From positions 1 through 64,000 of the forward strand of contig CANLBJ010000004.1 in assembly GCA_947488905.1 (NCBI GenBank): a DNA stretch of 64,000 bases, read 5' to 3'. The notes beneath the pieces were generated by a model that was not told the DNA's origin, ran no database searches, and worked only from the letters and a program-made list of their open reading frames with translations. Position numbers and translations under genes: made by a program. Positions 35,256 to 47,483 of the stretch are shown here, in pieces. The stretch comes from Ulvibacter algarum. GTDB lineage: Bacteria; Bacteroidota; Bacteroidia; Flavobacteriales; Flavobacteriaceae. Within the stretch, counting starts at the first letter, position 1; the number at the start of each line of letters is the position of its first letter.

Positions 35256-36851
35256 ATGCTTCAAAAAGAAATAAATAGACGTAAAACATTTGGTATAATC
35301 TCTCATCCAGATGCCGGAAAAACCACTTTAACAGAAAAACTCCTTCTTTTTGGAGGTGCAATTCAGGAGGCTGGAGCTGTAAAAAGCAATAAAATTAAAA
35401 AAGGTGCCACTAGCGATTTTATGGAAATAGAACGCCAAAGAGGTATTTCTGTAGCAACATCTGTACTTGCATTTGAATATGAAGGAACAAAAATAAATAT
35501 ACTAGATACCCCTGGTCACAAGGATTTTGCAGAAGATACTTTTAGAACTCTCACAGCTGTAGATAGTGTTATTGTGGTTATTGATGTTGCTAAAGGTGTT
35601 GAGATGCAGACAGAAAAACTTGTAGAAGTTTGTAGAATGAGAAACATCCCAATGATTGTTTTTGTGAATAAAATGGATCGTGAAGGTAAAGACGCTTTTG
35701 AACTTTTAGACGAAATTGAACAAAAATTAAAACTTAGAGTAACACCACTATCATTCCCTATAGGGATGGGTTATGACTTTAAAGGTATTTATAACATTTG
35801 GGAAAAGAATGTTAATCTTTTTAGTGGTGACAGTAGAAAAAACATTGAAGAAACAATTGAAATTGAAGATGTTAGCAATCCAGAGCTAGATGAACTAATA
35901 GGAGATAAAGCAGCAGAAACCTTAAGAGAAGAACTTGAACTAGTTTATGAAGTGTATCCTACTTTTAACAGAGAAGAATATCTTGACGGCTCTTTACAAC
36001 CTGTGTTCTTTGGTTCTGCATTAAACAATTTTGGAGTACGTGAGTTACTTGATTGCTTTGTTAAAATAGCACCTAAACCAAGACCTAAAAATAGTAACAC
36101 AAGACTTGTAAAGCCTGAAGAAAAAAACTTTTCTGGTTTTGTTTTTAAAATTCATGCTAATATGGATCCTAAACATAGAGATCGTTTAGCATTTGTAAAA
36201 ATCGTTTCTGGTACTTTTGAAAGAAATAAGCCCTATTTACACGTTAGAAATGGTAAAAAACTAAAGTTTTCTAGCCCAAATGCCTTTTTTGCTGAAAAGA
36301 AACAGATTGTTGATATATCTTATCCTGGTGATATTGTAGGCCTTCACGATACAGGTAATTTTAAAATAGGCGATACACTAACCGAAGGAGAAATAATGCA
36401 ATATAAGGGCATCCCTAGCTTTTCTCCTGAGCATTTTAAATACATTAATAATGCTGACCCTTTAAAAAGCAAGCAGCTTGAAAAAGGGATTGATCAACTT
36501 ATGGATGAAGGAGTTGCACAATTATTTACTCTAGAATTAAACGGCAGAAAAGTAATAGGAACTGTTGGAGCACTACAATTTGAAGTAATACAATATAGAC
36601 TAGAACATGAATATGGTGCTATCTGTAGGTATGAAAATTTAAATGTTCATAAAGCTTGTTGGGTACAACCTAAAGATCCAAAAAGTGATGAGTTTAAAGA
36701 TTTTAAAAGAGTAAAATCTAAGTTTTTAGCAAAAGACAAAAGAGGTCAACTTGTCTTTTTTGCAGATTCTGCATTTACATTACAAATGACACAAAGTAAA
36801 TATCCTAATATCACATTCCACTTTGTTAGCGAATTTGAAAAGCTCTCATAA
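35256..36851 (+). CDS. prfC: Peptide chain release factor 3
   Basis: 531 residues, the usual RF3 length. GTPase motifs are H-P-D-A-G-K-T-T-L-T (P-loop), D-T-P-G-H-K-D-F (switch II) and N-K-M-D-R-E (G4). The segment M-E-I-E-R-Q-R-G-I-S-V-A-T-S-V is typical of RF3 rather than EF-G. RF3 uses GTP to eject RF1/RF2 from the ribosome after termination. The gene stands alone, divergent from the adhesin operon and convergent with the DUF3467 gene, with a -7 box and a palindrome directly upstream. Confidence 0.95.
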   Translation: MLQKEINRRKTFGIISHPDAGKTTLTEKLLLFGGAIQEAGAVKSNKIKKGATSDFMEIERQRGISVATSVLAFEYEGTKINILDTPGHKDFAEDTFRTLTAVDSVIVVIDVAKGVEMQTEKLVEVCRMRNIPMIVFVNKMDREGKDAFELLDEIEQKLKLRVTPLSFPIGMGYDFKGIYNIWEKNVNLFSGDSRKNIEETIEIEDVSNPELDELIGDKAAETLREELELVYEVYPTFNREEYLDGSLQPVFFGSALNNFGVRELLDCFVKIAPKPRPKNSNTRLVKPEEKNFSGFVFKIHANMDPKHRDRLAFVKIVSGTFERNKPYLHVRNGKKLKFSSPNAFFAEKKQIVDISYPGDIVGLHDTGNFKIGDTLTEGEIMQYKGIPSFSPEHFKYINNADPLKSKQLEKGIDQLMDEGVAQLFTLELNGRKVIGTVGALQFEVIQYRLEHEYGAICRYENLNVHKACWVQPKDPKSDEFKDFKRVKSKFLAKDKRGQLVFFADSAFTLQMTQSKYPNITFHFVSEFEKLS

Positions 36852-36900
36852 ACAGTATATTAGAGACTTTTTGTCTTCGGAAATTATCTATTAACACAAA

Positions 36901-36947
36901 AATCGCGTATTTGAGTCTATGTCTAATAGATTTTCAAATACGCGATT
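36901..36947. terminator. Inverted repeat between prfC and the DUF3467 gene
   Basis: A perfect 14-bp stem (36901-36914 with 36934-36947, AATCGCGTATTTGA) has a 19-base loop. A T-rich tail follows on the minus strand (TTTTTGTGTT) but not on the plus strand. It is therefore better suited to end the rpoC-DUF3467 transcript, though it also sits after prfC. Confidence 0.6.
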
Positions 36948-37015
36948 CTCAGCGATTAGGAAATAACCTGTAAAAACGAAAAGAGGTTTTTCTAATATTT
37001 GTTTTTTACAATATG

Positions 37016-37333
37016 CTATGCTTCACCAGTTGGGCCAAAATTTATTGGTAACGAAGGCTGCTTTTGTTCTTTAATAATTCCATTTTGTTTTTCAAACCTA
37101 GTTACATTTTCATGCAGCGCTTTTAAAAAACGTTTTGCATGTTGCGGTGTTAAAACAATTCTTGATTTAACCTTACTTTTAGGCACTCCAGGCATTATAG
37201 AGACAAAGTCTACTACAAACTCAGATTGAGAGTGGTTAATGATTGCTAGATTACTGTATATACCTTGTGCTATTTCAGCATCTAACTCAATATTTAATTG
37301 TCCTTTTTTAGGAGCTTCTTTTTGATCTGCCAT
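37016..37333 (-). CDS. DUF3467 domain protein
   Basis: 105 residues. After a charged start (M-A-D-Q-K-E) the protein shows I-E-L-D-A-E-I-A-Q-G-I-Y-S-N-L-A-I-I-N-H-S-Q-S-E-F-V-V-D-F and S-R-I-V-L-T-P-Q-H-A-K-R-F-L-K-A-L, which is the DUF3467 pattern. The family has no assigned function; it is small, cytoplasmic and beta-rich. The gene follows rpoC after a possible terminator, an arrangement I recall as common in Bacteroidetes, suggesting a link to transcription. No cofactor or metal motif is visible. Confidence 0.88.
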   Translation of the reverse strand: MADQKEAPKKGQLNIELDAEIAQGIYSNLAIINHSQSEFVVDFVSIMPGVPKSKVKSRIVLTPQHAKRFLKALHENVTRFEKQNGIIKEQKQPSLPINFGPTGEA

Positions 37334-37396
37334 TTATTAAATGTTTAATATTTTCGCGCAAGCTAAAACAGTACGCGTTAACTATTTTTAAAAATA

Positions 37397-37428
37397 CAAA
37401 ATCCCGTAACTAGTGTCACGGGATTTTG
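37397..37428 (-). terminator. Stem-loop after rpoC
   Basis: An 11-bp perfect stem (CAAAATCCCGT at 37397-37407 with 37418-37428) has a 10-base loop, 26 bases after the rpoC stop. On the minus strand TGTATTTTTAAAAA follows. Probably a terminator, perhaps leaky, since the DUF3467 gene follows without an obvious promoter. Confidence 0.7.
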
Positions 37429-37453
37429 ATATTATATAAGGTTAAACTTTTAT

Positions 37454-40400
37454 TTAGTTAAAGTTCACTTCTTCTTTCTCCTTAGTCATTTCTGCTAATT
37501 CCTCTTTAGAACCTACGATAATTGTATCGTATCTTCTCATACCTGTACCGGCAGGGATTCTCTTACCTACAATAACGTTTTCTTTAAGACCTTCTAAGTT
37601 ATCAACCTTACCTGCTACAGCAGCTTCGTTTAATACTTTAGTTGTCTCCTGGAACGACGCCGCTGAGATAAATGACTTAGTCTGTAGCGATGCTCTAGTA
37701 ATACCTTGTAAGATAGGAGTTGCTGTTGAGTTAACGGCATCTCTTGCTTCTACTAAGGTCTTATCTGCTCTTCTTAAAATAGAATTCTCATCACGTAACT
37801 CTCTTGCAGTTAACATCTGTCCTTCTTTTAAAGTTTCAGAATCACCAGCATTCTCAACAATCTTAAGACCAAAGATCTTATCATTCTCTTCTATAAAGTC
37901 TGATTTATGAACTAATTGGTTTTCTAAGAAAGTAGTGTCACCACTGTCTACAATACGCACTTTACGCATCATTTGACGAACAACAACCTCAAAGTGCTTA
38001 TCATTAATCTTCACCCCTTGTAAACGATATACTTCTTGTACTTCATTTACTAAGTACTGCTGTACTGCAGATGGTCCTTTAATTCTTAAGATATCTGCTG
38101 GAGTAATAGAACCATCAGAAAGTGGCATTCCTGCACGTACATAATCATTTTCTTGTACAAGAATTTGATTACTCAACTTCACTAGATACTTCATTACTTC
38201 TCCAAGCTTAGACTCTACGATAATCTCACGGTTACCACGTTTGATTTTTCCGAAGGAAACAACACCATCAATCTCACTTACTACAGCAGGATTAGAAGGG
38301 TTACGTGCTTCAAACAATTCTGTTACACGTGGTAAACCTCCAGTAATATCACCTGCTTTTGCAGATTTACGTGGAATCTTTACAAGAATCTTACCTATCT
38401 TAATTTTCTCACCATCTTCTACAGATATCAAGGCACCTACTGGTAGGTTATAAGAACGAATTACTTCATCCTTTTTACCCATAATCTGTAATGTAGGTAT
38501 CTTTTTCTTATCTCTAGACTCTGAAATTACTTTTTCTTGGAAACCTGTCTGCTCATCTATCTCAACCTGGTACGTAATACCTTGTTCGATATTTTCGTAA
38601 CGAATTTTACCTGCAAATTCAGAAATAATAACACCGTTATATGGATCCCATTGTGAAACAACATCACCAGCTTTTAGTTTATCGCCATCTTTAACAAAGA
38701 TGGTAGAACCGTACTGTATGGTGTTTGTACTTAATGTAATTCCAGTTTTCTTATCTACTAATTTAACTTCTGAAGTACGAGAGATTACTATATCTATAGG
38801 GTTCCCTTCATTATCTTCTCCTTTAACAGTTTTAAGATCTTCAATCTCTGCAACCCCGTCAAATTTAACAGTTAATTTATTTTCATCAGAAATATTACTC
38901 GCAACCCCACCAACGTGGAAAGTACGAAGTGTCAACTGTGTACCAGGTTCACCAATAGATTGTGCTGCTACAACACCTACAGCTTCACCTCTCTGAACCA
39001 TTTTATTGGTTGCCAAGTTTCTACCGTAACATTGTGTACAGATACCTTTTTTCGCTTCACAAGTAAGTGGAGAACGAACCTCTACTGTATCTATAGGTGA
39101 TGCTTCAATAGCTGCTGCTGCTTTCTCATAGATATGCTCTCCAGAATGAACTAAAATCTCTTTAGTTAATGGATTAATCACATCATTTAATGAAGTTCTA
39201 CCTACAATACGAGCTCCAAGTGTTTCTACTACTTCTTCATTTTTCTTTAATGAAGAAACTTCAATTCCTCTAAGTGTACCACAGTCTTCTTCATTAACAA
39301 TTACATCTTGAGATACATCTACTAGACGTCTTGTTAAGTAACCTGCATCGGCAGTTTTTAAGGCTGTATCGGCAAGACCTTTACGGGCACCGTGAGTAGA
39401 GATAAAGTATTCAAGAATTGAAAGACCTTCCTTAAAGTTAGAAAGAATAGGGTTTTCAATAATTTCTCCTCCTCCACTGTTAGATTTTTTAGGCTTCGCC
39501 ATTAATCCACGCATACCTGTAAGCTGACGAATCTGTTCTTTAGATCCACGTGCTCCAGAGTCAAGCATCATATACACAGAGTTAAATCCTTGCTGGTCTT
39601 CACGAATACGCTTCATAGACAATTCTGTCAATTCTGCATTTGTTGCTGTCCAGATATCAATAACTTGGTTATAACGTTCGTTGTTGGTAATAAGACCCAT
39701 ATTATAGTTTCCTACAATACCATCAACTTGCGTATTAGCATCATCAATCATTTGTTGCTTTTCTGGTGGTATAATAATATCACCAAGACTAAATGATAGT
39801 CCTCCTTCAAAGGCAAACTTATAACCTAGCGTCTTAATTGCATCTAGGAAATCTCCTGTTTCTGGTACGCTAGTTACTTCTAAAATATCTCCAATAATAT
39901 CACGTAAAGACTTTTTAGTCAATACTTGATTTATGTATCCTGCTGCTTCTGGTACGTGCTCATTAAAAATTACTCTACCTAATGTAGTAGTAACAATTTG
40001 TAATTTTAACTCACCATTCTCATCAAAATCTTTTGTTCTAATTTTGATTTCTGCATTAAGATCTACCATCTTCTCGTTGTAAGCAATCATTGCTTCTTCT
40101 GCAGAGTAGAATGTTAAACCTTCACCTTTTACTTTTACATCTTCGGTAGACTTACGAAGTTTTGTCATATAGTAAAGACCCAAGACCATATCCTGAGAAG
40201 GTACTGCTACTGGCGAACCGTTAGCAGGATTCAAGATATTGTGTGATGCCAATAGTAATAATTGACATTCTAGTATTGCCTCTGGTCCTAATGGAAGGTG
40301 AACGGCCATTTGATCCCCATCAAAATCGGCGTTAAAGGCCGTACATACTAATGGGTGTAATTGGATCGCTTTTCCTTCAATTAATTTAGGCTGGAAAGCT

Positions 40401-41755
40401 TGTATACCTAGCCTGTGCAACGTAGGCGCACGGTTAAGCATTACAGGGTGTCCTTTTAATACATTTTCAAGAATATCCCATACAACTGGTTCTTTCTTGT
40501 CTATAATTTTCTTTGCAGATTTTACAGTCTTTACAATACCACGTTCTATCAACTTACGTATCACAAATGGCTTGTATAATTCTGCTGCCATGTCTTTAGG
40601 AATACCACACTCAAATAATCTAAGTTCTGGTCCTACAACAATTACAGAACGTGCAGAATAATCAACACGCTTACCTAGTAAGTTTTGACGAAAACGACCT
40701 TGCTTACCTTTCAATGAATCTGAAAGTGACTTTAAAGGACGGTTACTATCTGTTTTTACTGCAGAAGACTTACGTGTATTATCAAAAAGTGAATCTACAG
40801 ATTCCTGTAGCATACGCTTCTCATTACGTAAAATTACTTCTGGTGCTTTTATCTCCATTAATCGCTTTAAACGATTGTTACGAATAATTACACGACGGTA
40901 TAAATCATTTAAATCTGATGTTGCAAAACGACCACCATCTAGTGGTACAAGAGGACGTAATTCTGGTGGGATTACAGGTACAACCTTCATAATCATCCAC
41001 TCTGGATTGTTCTCTCTATTTTTGTTTGCATCACGTAATGCTTCTACAACTTGAAGTCTCTTTAAGGCCTCAGTCTTACGTTGTTTAGAAGTTTCGTTAT
41101 TTGCTTTGTGACGTAGCTCAAATGATAATGCAGTTAAGTCAATACGACCTAAAAGATCTATCAAACATTCTGCACCCATTTTTGCAATAAACTTGTTAGG
41201 ATCTTCATCATCTAAATACAAGTTTTCTTGAGGAAGACTATCAAGTATTGTTAAATACTCTTCTTCTGTTAAGAAATCTAAATTTTGAACAGGTTCTCCT
41301 TCTTCATTCTTTGCGATACCTGGTTGTATTACTACATAACGCTCGTAGTAAATAATCATATCTAATTTCTTAGATGGAAGACCAAGTAAGTATCCTATTT
41401 TGTTAGGTAAACTACGGAAATACCAGATATGTGCAACTGGCACTACAAGACTAATATGTCCTACTCTATCTCTACGTACTTTCTTTTCAGTCACCTCTAC
41501 ACCACAACGGTCACAAACGATCCCTTTGTAGCGTATTCTTTTATATTTACCACAAGCACACTCATAATCCTTAACAGGACCAAAAATACGCTCACAGAAA
41601 AGACCGTCACGCTCTGGTTTGTGCGTACGGTAGTTTATTGTTTCTGGCTTTAAGACTTCACCTCTAGATTCTGCTAAAATAGCTTCTGGTGATGCTAATC
41701 CTATTGAAATTTTTTCAAATTTCTTTGCCGGTTGTTCATTATTATTTCTTGCCAT
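37454..41755 (-). CDS. rpoC: RNA polymerase beta' subunit
   Basis: 1433 residues. The N-terminal zinc site is visible in C-A-C-G-K-Y-K-R and C-D-R-C-G-V-E-V. The catalytic magnesium motif is [12 protein letters not shown]. The second zinc cluster is in [13 protein letters not shown]. Together with RpoB it forms the catalytic centre of RNA polymerase. It follows rpoB after 105 bases that contain one copy of the ATTTCCGAAG motif (41813-41822). A near copy of that motif lies inside the gene near 38248. No unusual insertion is obvious. Confidence 0.98.
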   Translation of the reverse strand: MARNNNEQPAKKFEKISIGLASPEAILAESRGEVLKPETINYRTHKPERDGLFCERIFGPVKDYECACGKYKRIRYKGIVCDRCGVEVTEKKVRRDRVGHISLVVPVAHIWYFRSLPNKIGYLLGLPSKKLDMIIYYERYVVIQPGIAKNEEGEPVQNLDFLTEEEYLTILDSLPQENLYLDDEDPNKFIAKMGAECLIDLLGRIDLTALSFELRHKANNETSKQRKTEALKRLQVVEALRDANKNRENNPEWMIMKVVPVIPPELRPLVPLDGGRFATSDLNDLYRRVIIRNNRLKRLMEIKAPEVILRNEKRMLQESVDSLFDNTRKSSAVKTDSNRPLKSLSDSLKGKQGRFRQNLLGKRVDYSARSVIVVGPELRLFECGIPKDMAAELYKPFVIRKLIERGIVKTVKSAKKIIDKKEPVVWDILENVLKGHPVMLNRAPTLHRLGIQAFQPKLIEGKAIQLHPLVCTAFNADFDGDQMAVHLPLGPEAILECQLLLLASHNILNPANGSPVAVPSQDMVLGLYYMTKLRKSTEDVKVKGEGLTFYSAEEAMIAYNEKMVDLNAEIKIRTKDFDENGELKLQIVTTTLGRVIFNEHVPEAAGYINQVLTKKSLRDIIGDILEVTSVPETGDFLDAIKTLGYKFAFEGGLSFSLGDIIIPPEKQQMIDDANTQVDGIVGNYNMGLITNNERYNQVIDIWTATNAELTELSMKRIREDQQGFNSVYMMLDSGARGSKEQIRQLTGMRGLMAKPKKSNSGGGEIIENPILSNFKEGLSILEYFISTHGARKGLADTALKTADAGYLTRRLVDVSQDVIVNEEDCGTLRGIEVSSLKKNEEVVETLGARIVGRTSLNDVINPLTKEILVHSGEHIYEKAAAAIEASPIDTVEVRSPLTCEAKKGICTQCYGRNLATNKMVQRGEAVGVVAAQSIGEPGTQLTLRTFHVGGVASNISDENKLTVKFDGVAEIEDLKTVKGEDNEGNPIDIVISRTSEVKLVDKKTGITLSTNTIQYGSTIFVKDGDKLKAGDVVSQWDPYNGVIISEFAGKIRYENIEQGITYQVEIDEQTGFQEKVISESRDKKKIPTLQIMGKKDEVIRSYNLPVGALISVEDGEKIKIGKILVKIPRKSAKAGDITGGLPRVTELFEARNPSNPAVVSEIDGVVSFGKIKRGNREIIVESKLGEVMKYLVKLSNQILVQENDYVRAGMPLSDGSITPADILRIKGPSAVQQYLVNEVQEVYRLQGVKINDKHFEVVVRQMMRKVRIVDSGDTTFLENQLVHKSDFIEENDKIFGLKIVENAGDSETLKEGQMLTARELRDENSILRRADKTLVEARDAVNSTATPILQGITRASLQTKSFISAASFQETTKVLNEAAVAGKVDNLEGLKENVIVGKRIPAGTGMRRYDTIIVGSKEELAEMTKEKEEVNFN

Positions 41756-41860
41756 AATGCTGTAAAATAAATTGTAATGTTGTTATAAATGAAATTTTAA
41801 ACATTGCTTAAAATTTCCGAAGAAAATCAATATAGTCCCCACCGAAGCAGGGACCTAAAT

Positions 41861-44800
41861 TTATTCTTCTAATCTAATGTCAAGTCCTAGACCTTTCAGT
41901 TCGTGCATCAATACGTTGAACGATTCTGGAAGTCCCGGTTCTGGCATCGCTTCACCTTTAACAATACTTTCGTATGTCTTAGCTCTTCCGATTACATCAT
42001 CAGATTTAACAGTCAATATCTCTCTAAGAGTACTAGAAGCACCATATGCTTCAAGTGCCCATACCTCCATCTCACCAAAACGCTGACCACCAAATTGTGC
42101 TTTACCACCTAATGGTTGTTGTGTAATTAATGAGTAAGGTCCTATAGAACGTGCGTGCATTTTGTCATCAACCATATGCCCTAACTTAAGCATATAGATA
42201 ATTCCTACTGTTGCAGGCTGGTCAAAACGTTGACCTGTTCCACCATCATATAAATAAGTATGTCCAAAACGTGGAATACCAGCTTCATCTGTCAACTCAT
42301 TAATCTGGTCTATCGTTGCACCATCAAAAATAGGTGTCGCATACTTACGACCTAATTTTTGACCAGCCCAACCAAGTACCGTTTCATAAATCTGACCAAT
42401 GTTCATACGTGATGGTACCCCTAGTGGGTTCAACACGATATCTACTGGAGTTCCATCCTCTAAGAATGGCATATCTTCATCTCTTACAATTCTAGCAACA
42501 ATACCTTTGTTACCGTGACGTCCCGCCATCTTATCTCCTACTTTAAGTTTACGTTTTTTAGCAACGTAAATTTTTGCAAGTTTTAAGATTCCTGAAGGTA
42601 ATTCATCCCCTACCGAAATAGTAAATTTATCACGACGAAGGTTTCCTTGTAAATCGTTTTCTTTAATCTTATAGTTGTGCATTAAATCTGCCACTAACTC
42701 ATTAGTCGCATCATCTGTAGTCCAAGTACCACCTGTTAAGTGTGTATAATCGTCAACAGAGTTAAGCATCTTTAAAGTGAATTTCTTTCCTTTAGGAAAA
42801 ACAACCTCACCTAAATCATTACTTACACCTTGTGCAGTTTTACCAGATACAATAACAAATAATTTTTCAATTAATGCGTCTTGTAATGCGTCAAACTTAG
42901 CATCAAATTGTGCTTCTAAGATTTCGATATCTTCTTTATCTTTAGCTCTCTTACGCTTATCTTTTACGGCACGTGCAAATAACTTTTTGTTAATTACAAC
43001 ACCATGTAAAGAAGGCGAAGCTTTTAAAGATGCATCTTTTACATCACCAGCTTTATCACCAAAGATTGCACGAAGTAACTTTTCTTCTGGCGTAGGATCA
43101 GATTCTCCTTTAGGAGTAATCTTACCTATTAATATATCTCCAGGTTTCACTCTTGCACCAATACGGATCATTCCGTTTTCGTCAAGATCTTTAGTTGCTT
43201 CTTCTGAAACGTTAGGGATATCATTAGTAAGCTCTTCGTTTCCTAATTTAGTATCTCTAACTTCTAGAGAATACTCGTCAATGTGAATAGAAGTAAAGAT
43301 ATCTTCACGTACTACTCTTTCAGAAATTACAATTGCATCCTCAAAGTTATATCCTTTCCAAGGCATAAAGGCTACTTTCATATTACGACCTAGTGCAAGC
43401 TCACCTTTTTCGGTAGCATACCCTTGACATAATACTTGTCCTTTTAATACTCTATCACCTTTGCTTACAATAGGCTTTAGGTTAATAGATGTACCCTGGT
43501 TTGTTTTTCTAAACTTAACAAGCTTGTATGTTTTCTCATCACTCTCAAAACTAACCATACGAGCTTCCTCAGTACGATCATATTTAATAGTTACTTCACG
43601 AGAATCTACATATTGTACAACTCCATCACCTTCTGCATTAATCAATACTCTAGAGTCACTAGCTACTTGTCTTTCAAGACCAGTACCTACAATAGGTGAA
43701 TCTGCAATTAATAAAGGTACTGCTTGACGCATCATATTCGATCCCATCAATGCACGGTTGGCATCATCATGTTCCAAGAATGGAATTAATGAAGCAGATA
43801 TAGATGATATCTGGTTAGGAGCAACATCGGCATAATTAATTGTTGATGGATCAACTACCGGGAAGTCACCTTCCATACGTGCAATTACTTTTGCAGAATC
43901 AATAGTTCCATCTTCTGTTAATGGAATGTTTGCTTGTGCAATTTTTTGACCTTCTTCTTCTTCTGCAGATAAATAGATTGGTTCATTTTTAAAATCAATC
44001 TTACCGTCTGTAACTTTTCTGTAAGGAGTTTCAATGAATCCTAAATTGTTCACTTTTGCATATACAGAAAGTGAAGATATTAGTCCAATGTTTGGTCCCT
44101 CAGGAGTTTCAATAGGGCAAAGTCTTCCGTAGTGAGTATAGTGAACATCACGTACCTCAAAACCTGCTCTTTCTCTTGATAAACCTCCAGGTCCAAGGGC
44201 AGATAAACGACGCTTGTGCGTAATTTCAGCCAATGGATTGGTTTGATCCATAAATTGCGATAATTGGTTCGTTCCGAAGAAAGAATTAATTACCGATGAT
44301 AATGTCTTTGCATTAATCAAATCTATAGGAGTAAAAACCTCGTTATCACGTACATTCATACGTTCACGAATTGTTCTTGCCATACGAGCAAGACCTACAC
44401 CAAACTGAGATGACAATTGCTCACCAACTGTACGTACACGACGGTTAGATAAGTGATCAATATCATCAATCTCTGCTTTAGAATTGATAAGTTCAATTAA
44501 ATATTTTACAATTGTAATGATATCTTCTTTAGTCAAGACTTGCTTGTCCATTGGGATATCTAACTGTAATTTTTTGTTCATTCTGTAACGTCCTACCTCT
44601 CCTAAGTTATATCTCTGGTCAGAGAAGAATAACTTATTGATGATACCACGAGCGGTCTCCTCATCAGGCGGTTCAGCGTTACGTAATTGTCTATAAATAT
44701 GCTCTACTGCTTCTTTCTCAGAGTTAGTAGGATCCTTTTGTAGTGTATTGTGGATGATCGCGTAATCTGACATGTGATTATCCTCTTTGTGTAATAAGAT

Positions 44801-45673
44801 TGTCTTACTACCAGATTCAATAATCTCATCAATATGATCTTTTTCAAGAACAGTATCACGGTCAAGAATAATTTCGTTACGTTCAATAGAAACTACTTCA
44901 CCAGTATCTTCATCAACGAAATCCTCATGCCATGTTTTTAATACACGTGCAGCAAGTTTACGACCTAAGTATTTTTTTAATCCTGTTTTAGATGCTTTAA
45001 CTTCTTCGGCAAGATCAAATATCTCAAGGATATCTTTATCTCTTTCAAAACCGATAGCACGGAAAAGTGTAGTAACAGGTAATTTTTTCTTTCTATCGAT
45101 ATATGCGTACATAACGCTGTTAATATCAGTAGCAAATTCTATCCAAGAACCTTTAAAAGGAATTACTCTGGCAGAATATAATTTAGTTCCATTTGCGTGG
45201 AAAGATTGTCCAAAGAATACACCAGGTGAACGGTGTAACTGAGATACTACAACACGTTCTGCACCGTTGATACAGAAAGTACCAGATGGAGTCATGTAAG
45301 GTATAGTACCTAAATAAACGTCTTGTACAATTGTCTCAAAATCTTCATGTTCTGGATCTGTACAATATAATTTTAAACGGGCTTTTAAAGGCACGCTGTA
45401 CGTAAGACCACGTTCTATACACTCTTGAATAGCATATCTTGGTGGATCTACGAAGTAATCTAAAAATTCTAATACAAACTGGTTGCGTGTATCTGTAATT
45501 GGGAAATTCTCTAAGAAGGTTTTGTATAATCCTTCTTGACCTCTTTCATCTGATTTTGTTTCTAACTGGAAAAAATCCTGGAAGGATTTGATCTGAATAT
45601 CCAGAAAATCCGGATAATCCGGTTTGTTTTGGACAGAAGAAAAATTCAATCTTTCAGTTAACGTTGCTGACAT
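41861..45673 (-). CDS. rpoB: RNA polymerase beta subunit
   Basis: 1270 residues, the usual Bacteroidetes length. The rifampicin-pocket region is visible as [17 protein letters not shown] and [13 protein letters not shown]. The conserved C-terminal [11 protein letters not shown] is also present. The pocket residues look wild-type. It is separated from rplL by a 136-base gap holding a strong hairpin that may tune rpoBC expression relative to the ribosomal genes. Confidence 0.98.
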   Translation of the reverse strand: MSATLTERLNFSSVQNKPDYPDFLDIQIKSFQDFFQLETKSDERGQEGLYKTFLENFPITDTRNQFVLEFLDYFVDPPRYAIQECIERGLTYSVPLKARLKLYCTDPEHEDFETIVQDVYLGTIPYMTPSGTFCINGAERVVVSQLHRSPGVFFGQSFHANGTKLYSARVIPFKGSWIEFATDINSVMYAYIDRKKKLPVTTLFRAIGFERDKDILEIFDLAEEVKASKTGLKKYLGRKLAARVLKTWHEDFVDEDTGEVVSIERNEIILDRDTVLEKDHIDEIIESGSKTILLHKEDNHMSDYAIIHNTLQKDPTNSEKEAVEHIYRQLRNAEPPDEETARGIINKLFFSDQRYNLGEVGRYRMNKKLQLDIPMDKQVLTKEDIITIVKYLIELINSKAEIDDIDHLSNRRVRTVGEQLSSQFGVGLARMARTIRERMNVRDNEVFTPIDLINAKTLSSVINSFFGTNQLSQFMDQTNPLAEITHKRRLSALGPGGLSRERAGFEVRDVHYTHYGRLCPIETPEGPNIGLISSLSVYAKVNNLGFIETPYRKVTDGKIDFKNEPIYLSAEEEEGQKIAQANIPLTEDGTIDSAKVIARMEGDFPVVDPSTINYADVAPNQISSISASLIPFLEHDDANRALMGSNMMRQAVPLLIADSPIVGTGLERQVASDSRVLINAEGDGVVQYVDSREVTIKYDRTEEARMVSFESDEKTYKLVKFRKTNQGTSINLKPIVSKGDRVLKGQVLCQGYATEKGELALGRNMKVAFMPWKGYNFEDAIVISERVVREDIFTSIHIDEYSLEVRDTKLGNEELTNDIPNVSEEATKDLDENGMIRIGARVKPGDILIGKITPKGESDPTPEEKLLRAIFGDKAGDVKDASLKASPSLHGVVINKKLFARAVKDKRKRAKDKEDIEILEAQFDAKFDALQDALIEKLFVIVSGKTAQGVSNDLGEVVFPKGKKFTLKMLNSVDDYTHLTGGTWTTDDATNELVADLMHNYKIKENDLQGNLRRDKFTISVGDELPSGILKLAKIYVAKKRKLKVGDKMAGRHGNKGIVARIVRDEDMPFLEDGTPVDIVLNPLGVPSRMNIGQIYETVLGWAGQKLGRKYATPIFDGATIDQINELTDEAGIPRFGHTYLYDGGTGQRFDQPATVGIIYMLKLGHMVDDKMHARSIGPYSLITQQPLGGKAQFGGQRFGEMEVWALEAYGASSTLREILTVKSDDVIGRAKTYESIVKGEAMPEPGLPESFNVLMHELKGLGLDIRLEE

Positions 45674-45749
45674 CTATGGACGGAATTAATTAAAATAAAT
45701 AGTGTGTGCGTATACAATTAAATTTGTAAACCTATATATACACAAAATG

Positions 45750-45787
45750 GTTTAGGTCTTTCCGAGTAAATCGGAAGACCTAAACCT
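45750..45787 (-). promoter_or_regulatory. Stem-loop between rplL and rpoB (attenuator/processing candidate)
   Basis: Bases 45750-45766 pair with 45772-45787 (16 bp with one bulged base) around a 5-base loop. It lies 22 bases after the rplL stop on the minus strand and is followed by ATTTTGTG, a weak T-tract. In E. coli the same gap has an attenuator and an RNase III site; here a similar role is inferred. Confidence 0.6.
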
Positions 45788-45809
45788 TAAGGTTTGGAGT
45801 AATGTGAAC

Positions 45810-46181
45810 TTACTTAAGTTCAACCTCTGCTCCAGCTTCTTCTAATTGAGCTTTTAAAGCTTCTGCTTCATCCTTAGAAACACCTTCCTTAATTGGAGAT
45901 GGTGCATTATCAACTAAGTCTTTTGCATCTTTAAGACCAGCACCAGTTAATTCTTTAACTAGTTTTACAACTGCTAATTTAGAACCACCAGCTGCAGTAA
46001 GGATTACGTCAAATTCTGACTGCTCTTCAGCAGCTTCACCTGCACCACCACCAGCAGCAACAGCTACAGCTGCAGCAGCAGGCTCGATACCGTACTCATC
46101 TTTTAATATAGTTGCTAATTCGTTAACTTCTTTTACTGTAAGGTTAACTAATTGTTCTGCGAATTCTTTTAAGTCTGCCAT
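45810..46181 (-). CDS. rplL: Ribosomal protein bL12 (L7/L12)
   Basis: 123 residues. The N-terminal dimerisation domain ([13 protein letters not shown]) is followed by an Ala/Gly-rich hinge ([13 protein letters not shown]). The C-terminal factor-binding domain follows ([23 protein letters not shown]). It forms the flexible stalk that recruits translation GTPases. The gene follows rplJ by 51 bases and is followed by the 136-base gap with the stem-loop before rpoB. Confidence 0.97.
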   Translation of the reverse strand: MADLKEFAEQLVNLTVKEVNELATILKDEYGIEPAAAAVAVAAGGGAGEAAEEQSEFDVILTAAGGSKLAVVKLVKELTGAGLKDAKDLVDNAPSPIKEGVSKDEAEALKAQLEEAGAEVELK

Positions 46182-46232
46182 TTTCTATCGTTTTAATTTA
46201 ATTTGTAATATTTGTATTTAATTAGTGCTAAT

Positions 46233-46754
46233 TTATTCAGCTCTTTCTTGAAGGGTCTTAACAAGTCCCGCAATAGTACTACCACCACTCTTAAGAGCCG
46301 AGATAACGTTTTTAGCAGGTGATTGTAATAATCCAATAATATCTCCAATAACTTCTTCTTTAGATTTGATATTAACTAGGTTCTCTAGTTGATCATCTCC
46401 AACGTATACAGCTTCTTCAATATATGCTCCTTTCAACAAAGGCTTTTCAGATTTTTTTCTGAATTCTTTAATCACTTTTGCTGGTGCATTACCAGTTTCT
46501 GAAGTCATTAATGATGTATTTCCTTTTAAAGTTTCAGGAAGTGCTCCAAATTCTTTATCTGAATTCTCCATTGCTTTTTCTAGCAATGTGTTTTTAACTA
46601 CGGCTAAGTTTACTCCTGCTTTAAAACAAGCACGACGTAAGTTAGAAGTTTGTAAAGCGTTTAATCCCGAAATATCTGCTAAATAGATAATAGGACTATC
46701 GGTTAACTGCGCAGTTAAATTTTCAATTACTTTTGATTTTTCTTCTCTTGTCAT
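46233..46754 (-). CDS. rplJ: Ribosomal protein uL10
   Basis: 173 residues. The N-terminus (T-R-E-E-K-S-K-V-I-E-N-L) and the rRNA-binding core (R-R-A-C-F-K-A-G-V-N-L-A-V-V-K-N-T-L) match the L10 family, and the C-terminal helix binds L12 dimers. It begins only 12 bases after rplA. The long L10 leader used for autoregulation between rplA and rplJ in other bacteria therefore has no room here, and any control must act elsewhere in the operon. Confidence 0.96.
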   Translation of the reverse strand: MTREEKSKVIENLTAQLTDSPIIYLADISGLNALQTSNLRRACFKAGVNLAVVKNTLLEKAMENSDKEFGALPETLKGNTSLMTSETGNAPAKVIKEFRKKSEKPLLKGAYIEEAVYVGDDQLENLVNIKSKEEVIGDIIGLLQSPAKNVISALKSGGSTIAGLVKTLQERAE

Positions 46755-46766
46755 AATTTCTATCTA

Positions 46767-47462
46767 TTACTGCTCAGTAAAACGTTTTGTATCAATCTCT
46801 ACACTAGGACTCATCGTACTAGACATAAAAATACTCTTGATATAAACACCCTTTGCCCCTTGAGGCTTAAGCTTTACAATTGTAGTTAATAATTCTCTCG
46901 CGTTTCCTGCAATTTTATCAGCATCAAAAGATGCTTTTCCTACTGCTGCGTGTACAATACCAGTTTTATCAACTTTAAAGTCAATTTTACCAGATTTTAC
47001 ATCAGAAACCGCTTTAGCGATATCCATTGTTACAGTACCTGTCTTTGGGTTAGGCATTAGTCCACGAGGTCCTAATACACGACCTAACGGTCCTAACTTA
47101 CCCATAACACTAGGCATAGTCACAATAACATCAACGTCTGTCCACCCTCCTTTAATCTTGTCGAGGTATTCGTCTAATCCAACGAAATCAGCACCAGCTT
47201 CTTTAGCTTCTGCTTCTTTATCTGGAGTAACTAACGCCAGTACTTTTACGTCTTTACCCGTACCGTGTGGTAAGGTTACAACACCTCTAACCATCTGATT
47301 TGCTTTACGAGGGTCTACATTAAGACGTATCGCTAGATCTACAGAAGGATCAAAGTTAGTATTGGTGATATCTTTTATTAAAGCAGATGCTTCTGCAACC
47401 GTGTAGGTTCTAGCCTCCACTTTTGCACTTGCTTCCTTAAGCTTTTTAGTTAATCTTGCCAT
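46767..47462 (-). CDS. rplA: Ribosomal protein uL1
   Basis: 231 residues, the standard size. Recognised by [19 protein letters not shown] and by [15 protein letters not shown], the L1 signature. L1 forms the mobile stalk at the ribosomal E site and in other bacteria represses its own L11-L1 transcript. It follows rplK by 21 bases and precedes rplJ by 12. Confidence 0.97.
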   Translation of the reverse strand: MARLTKKLKEASAKVEARTYTVAEASALIKDITNTNFDPSVDLAIRLNVDPRKANQMVRGVVTLPHGTGKDVKVLALVTPDKEAEAKEAGADFVGLDEYLDKIKGGWTDVDVIVTMPSVMGKLGPLGRVLGPRGLMPNPKTGTVTMDIAKAVSDVKSGKIDFKVDKTGIVHAAVGKASFDADKIAGNARELLTTIVKLKPQGAKGVYIKSIFMSSTMSPSVEIDTKRFTEQ

Positions 47463-47483
47463 TTTAATAGATTCTTTTCTTGA

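Noticed and set aside
41835-41854. Short GTCCC/GGGAC inverted repeat between rpoB and rpoC
   Set aside because: Only 5 bp with a 10-base loop; too weak to call a regulatory element.
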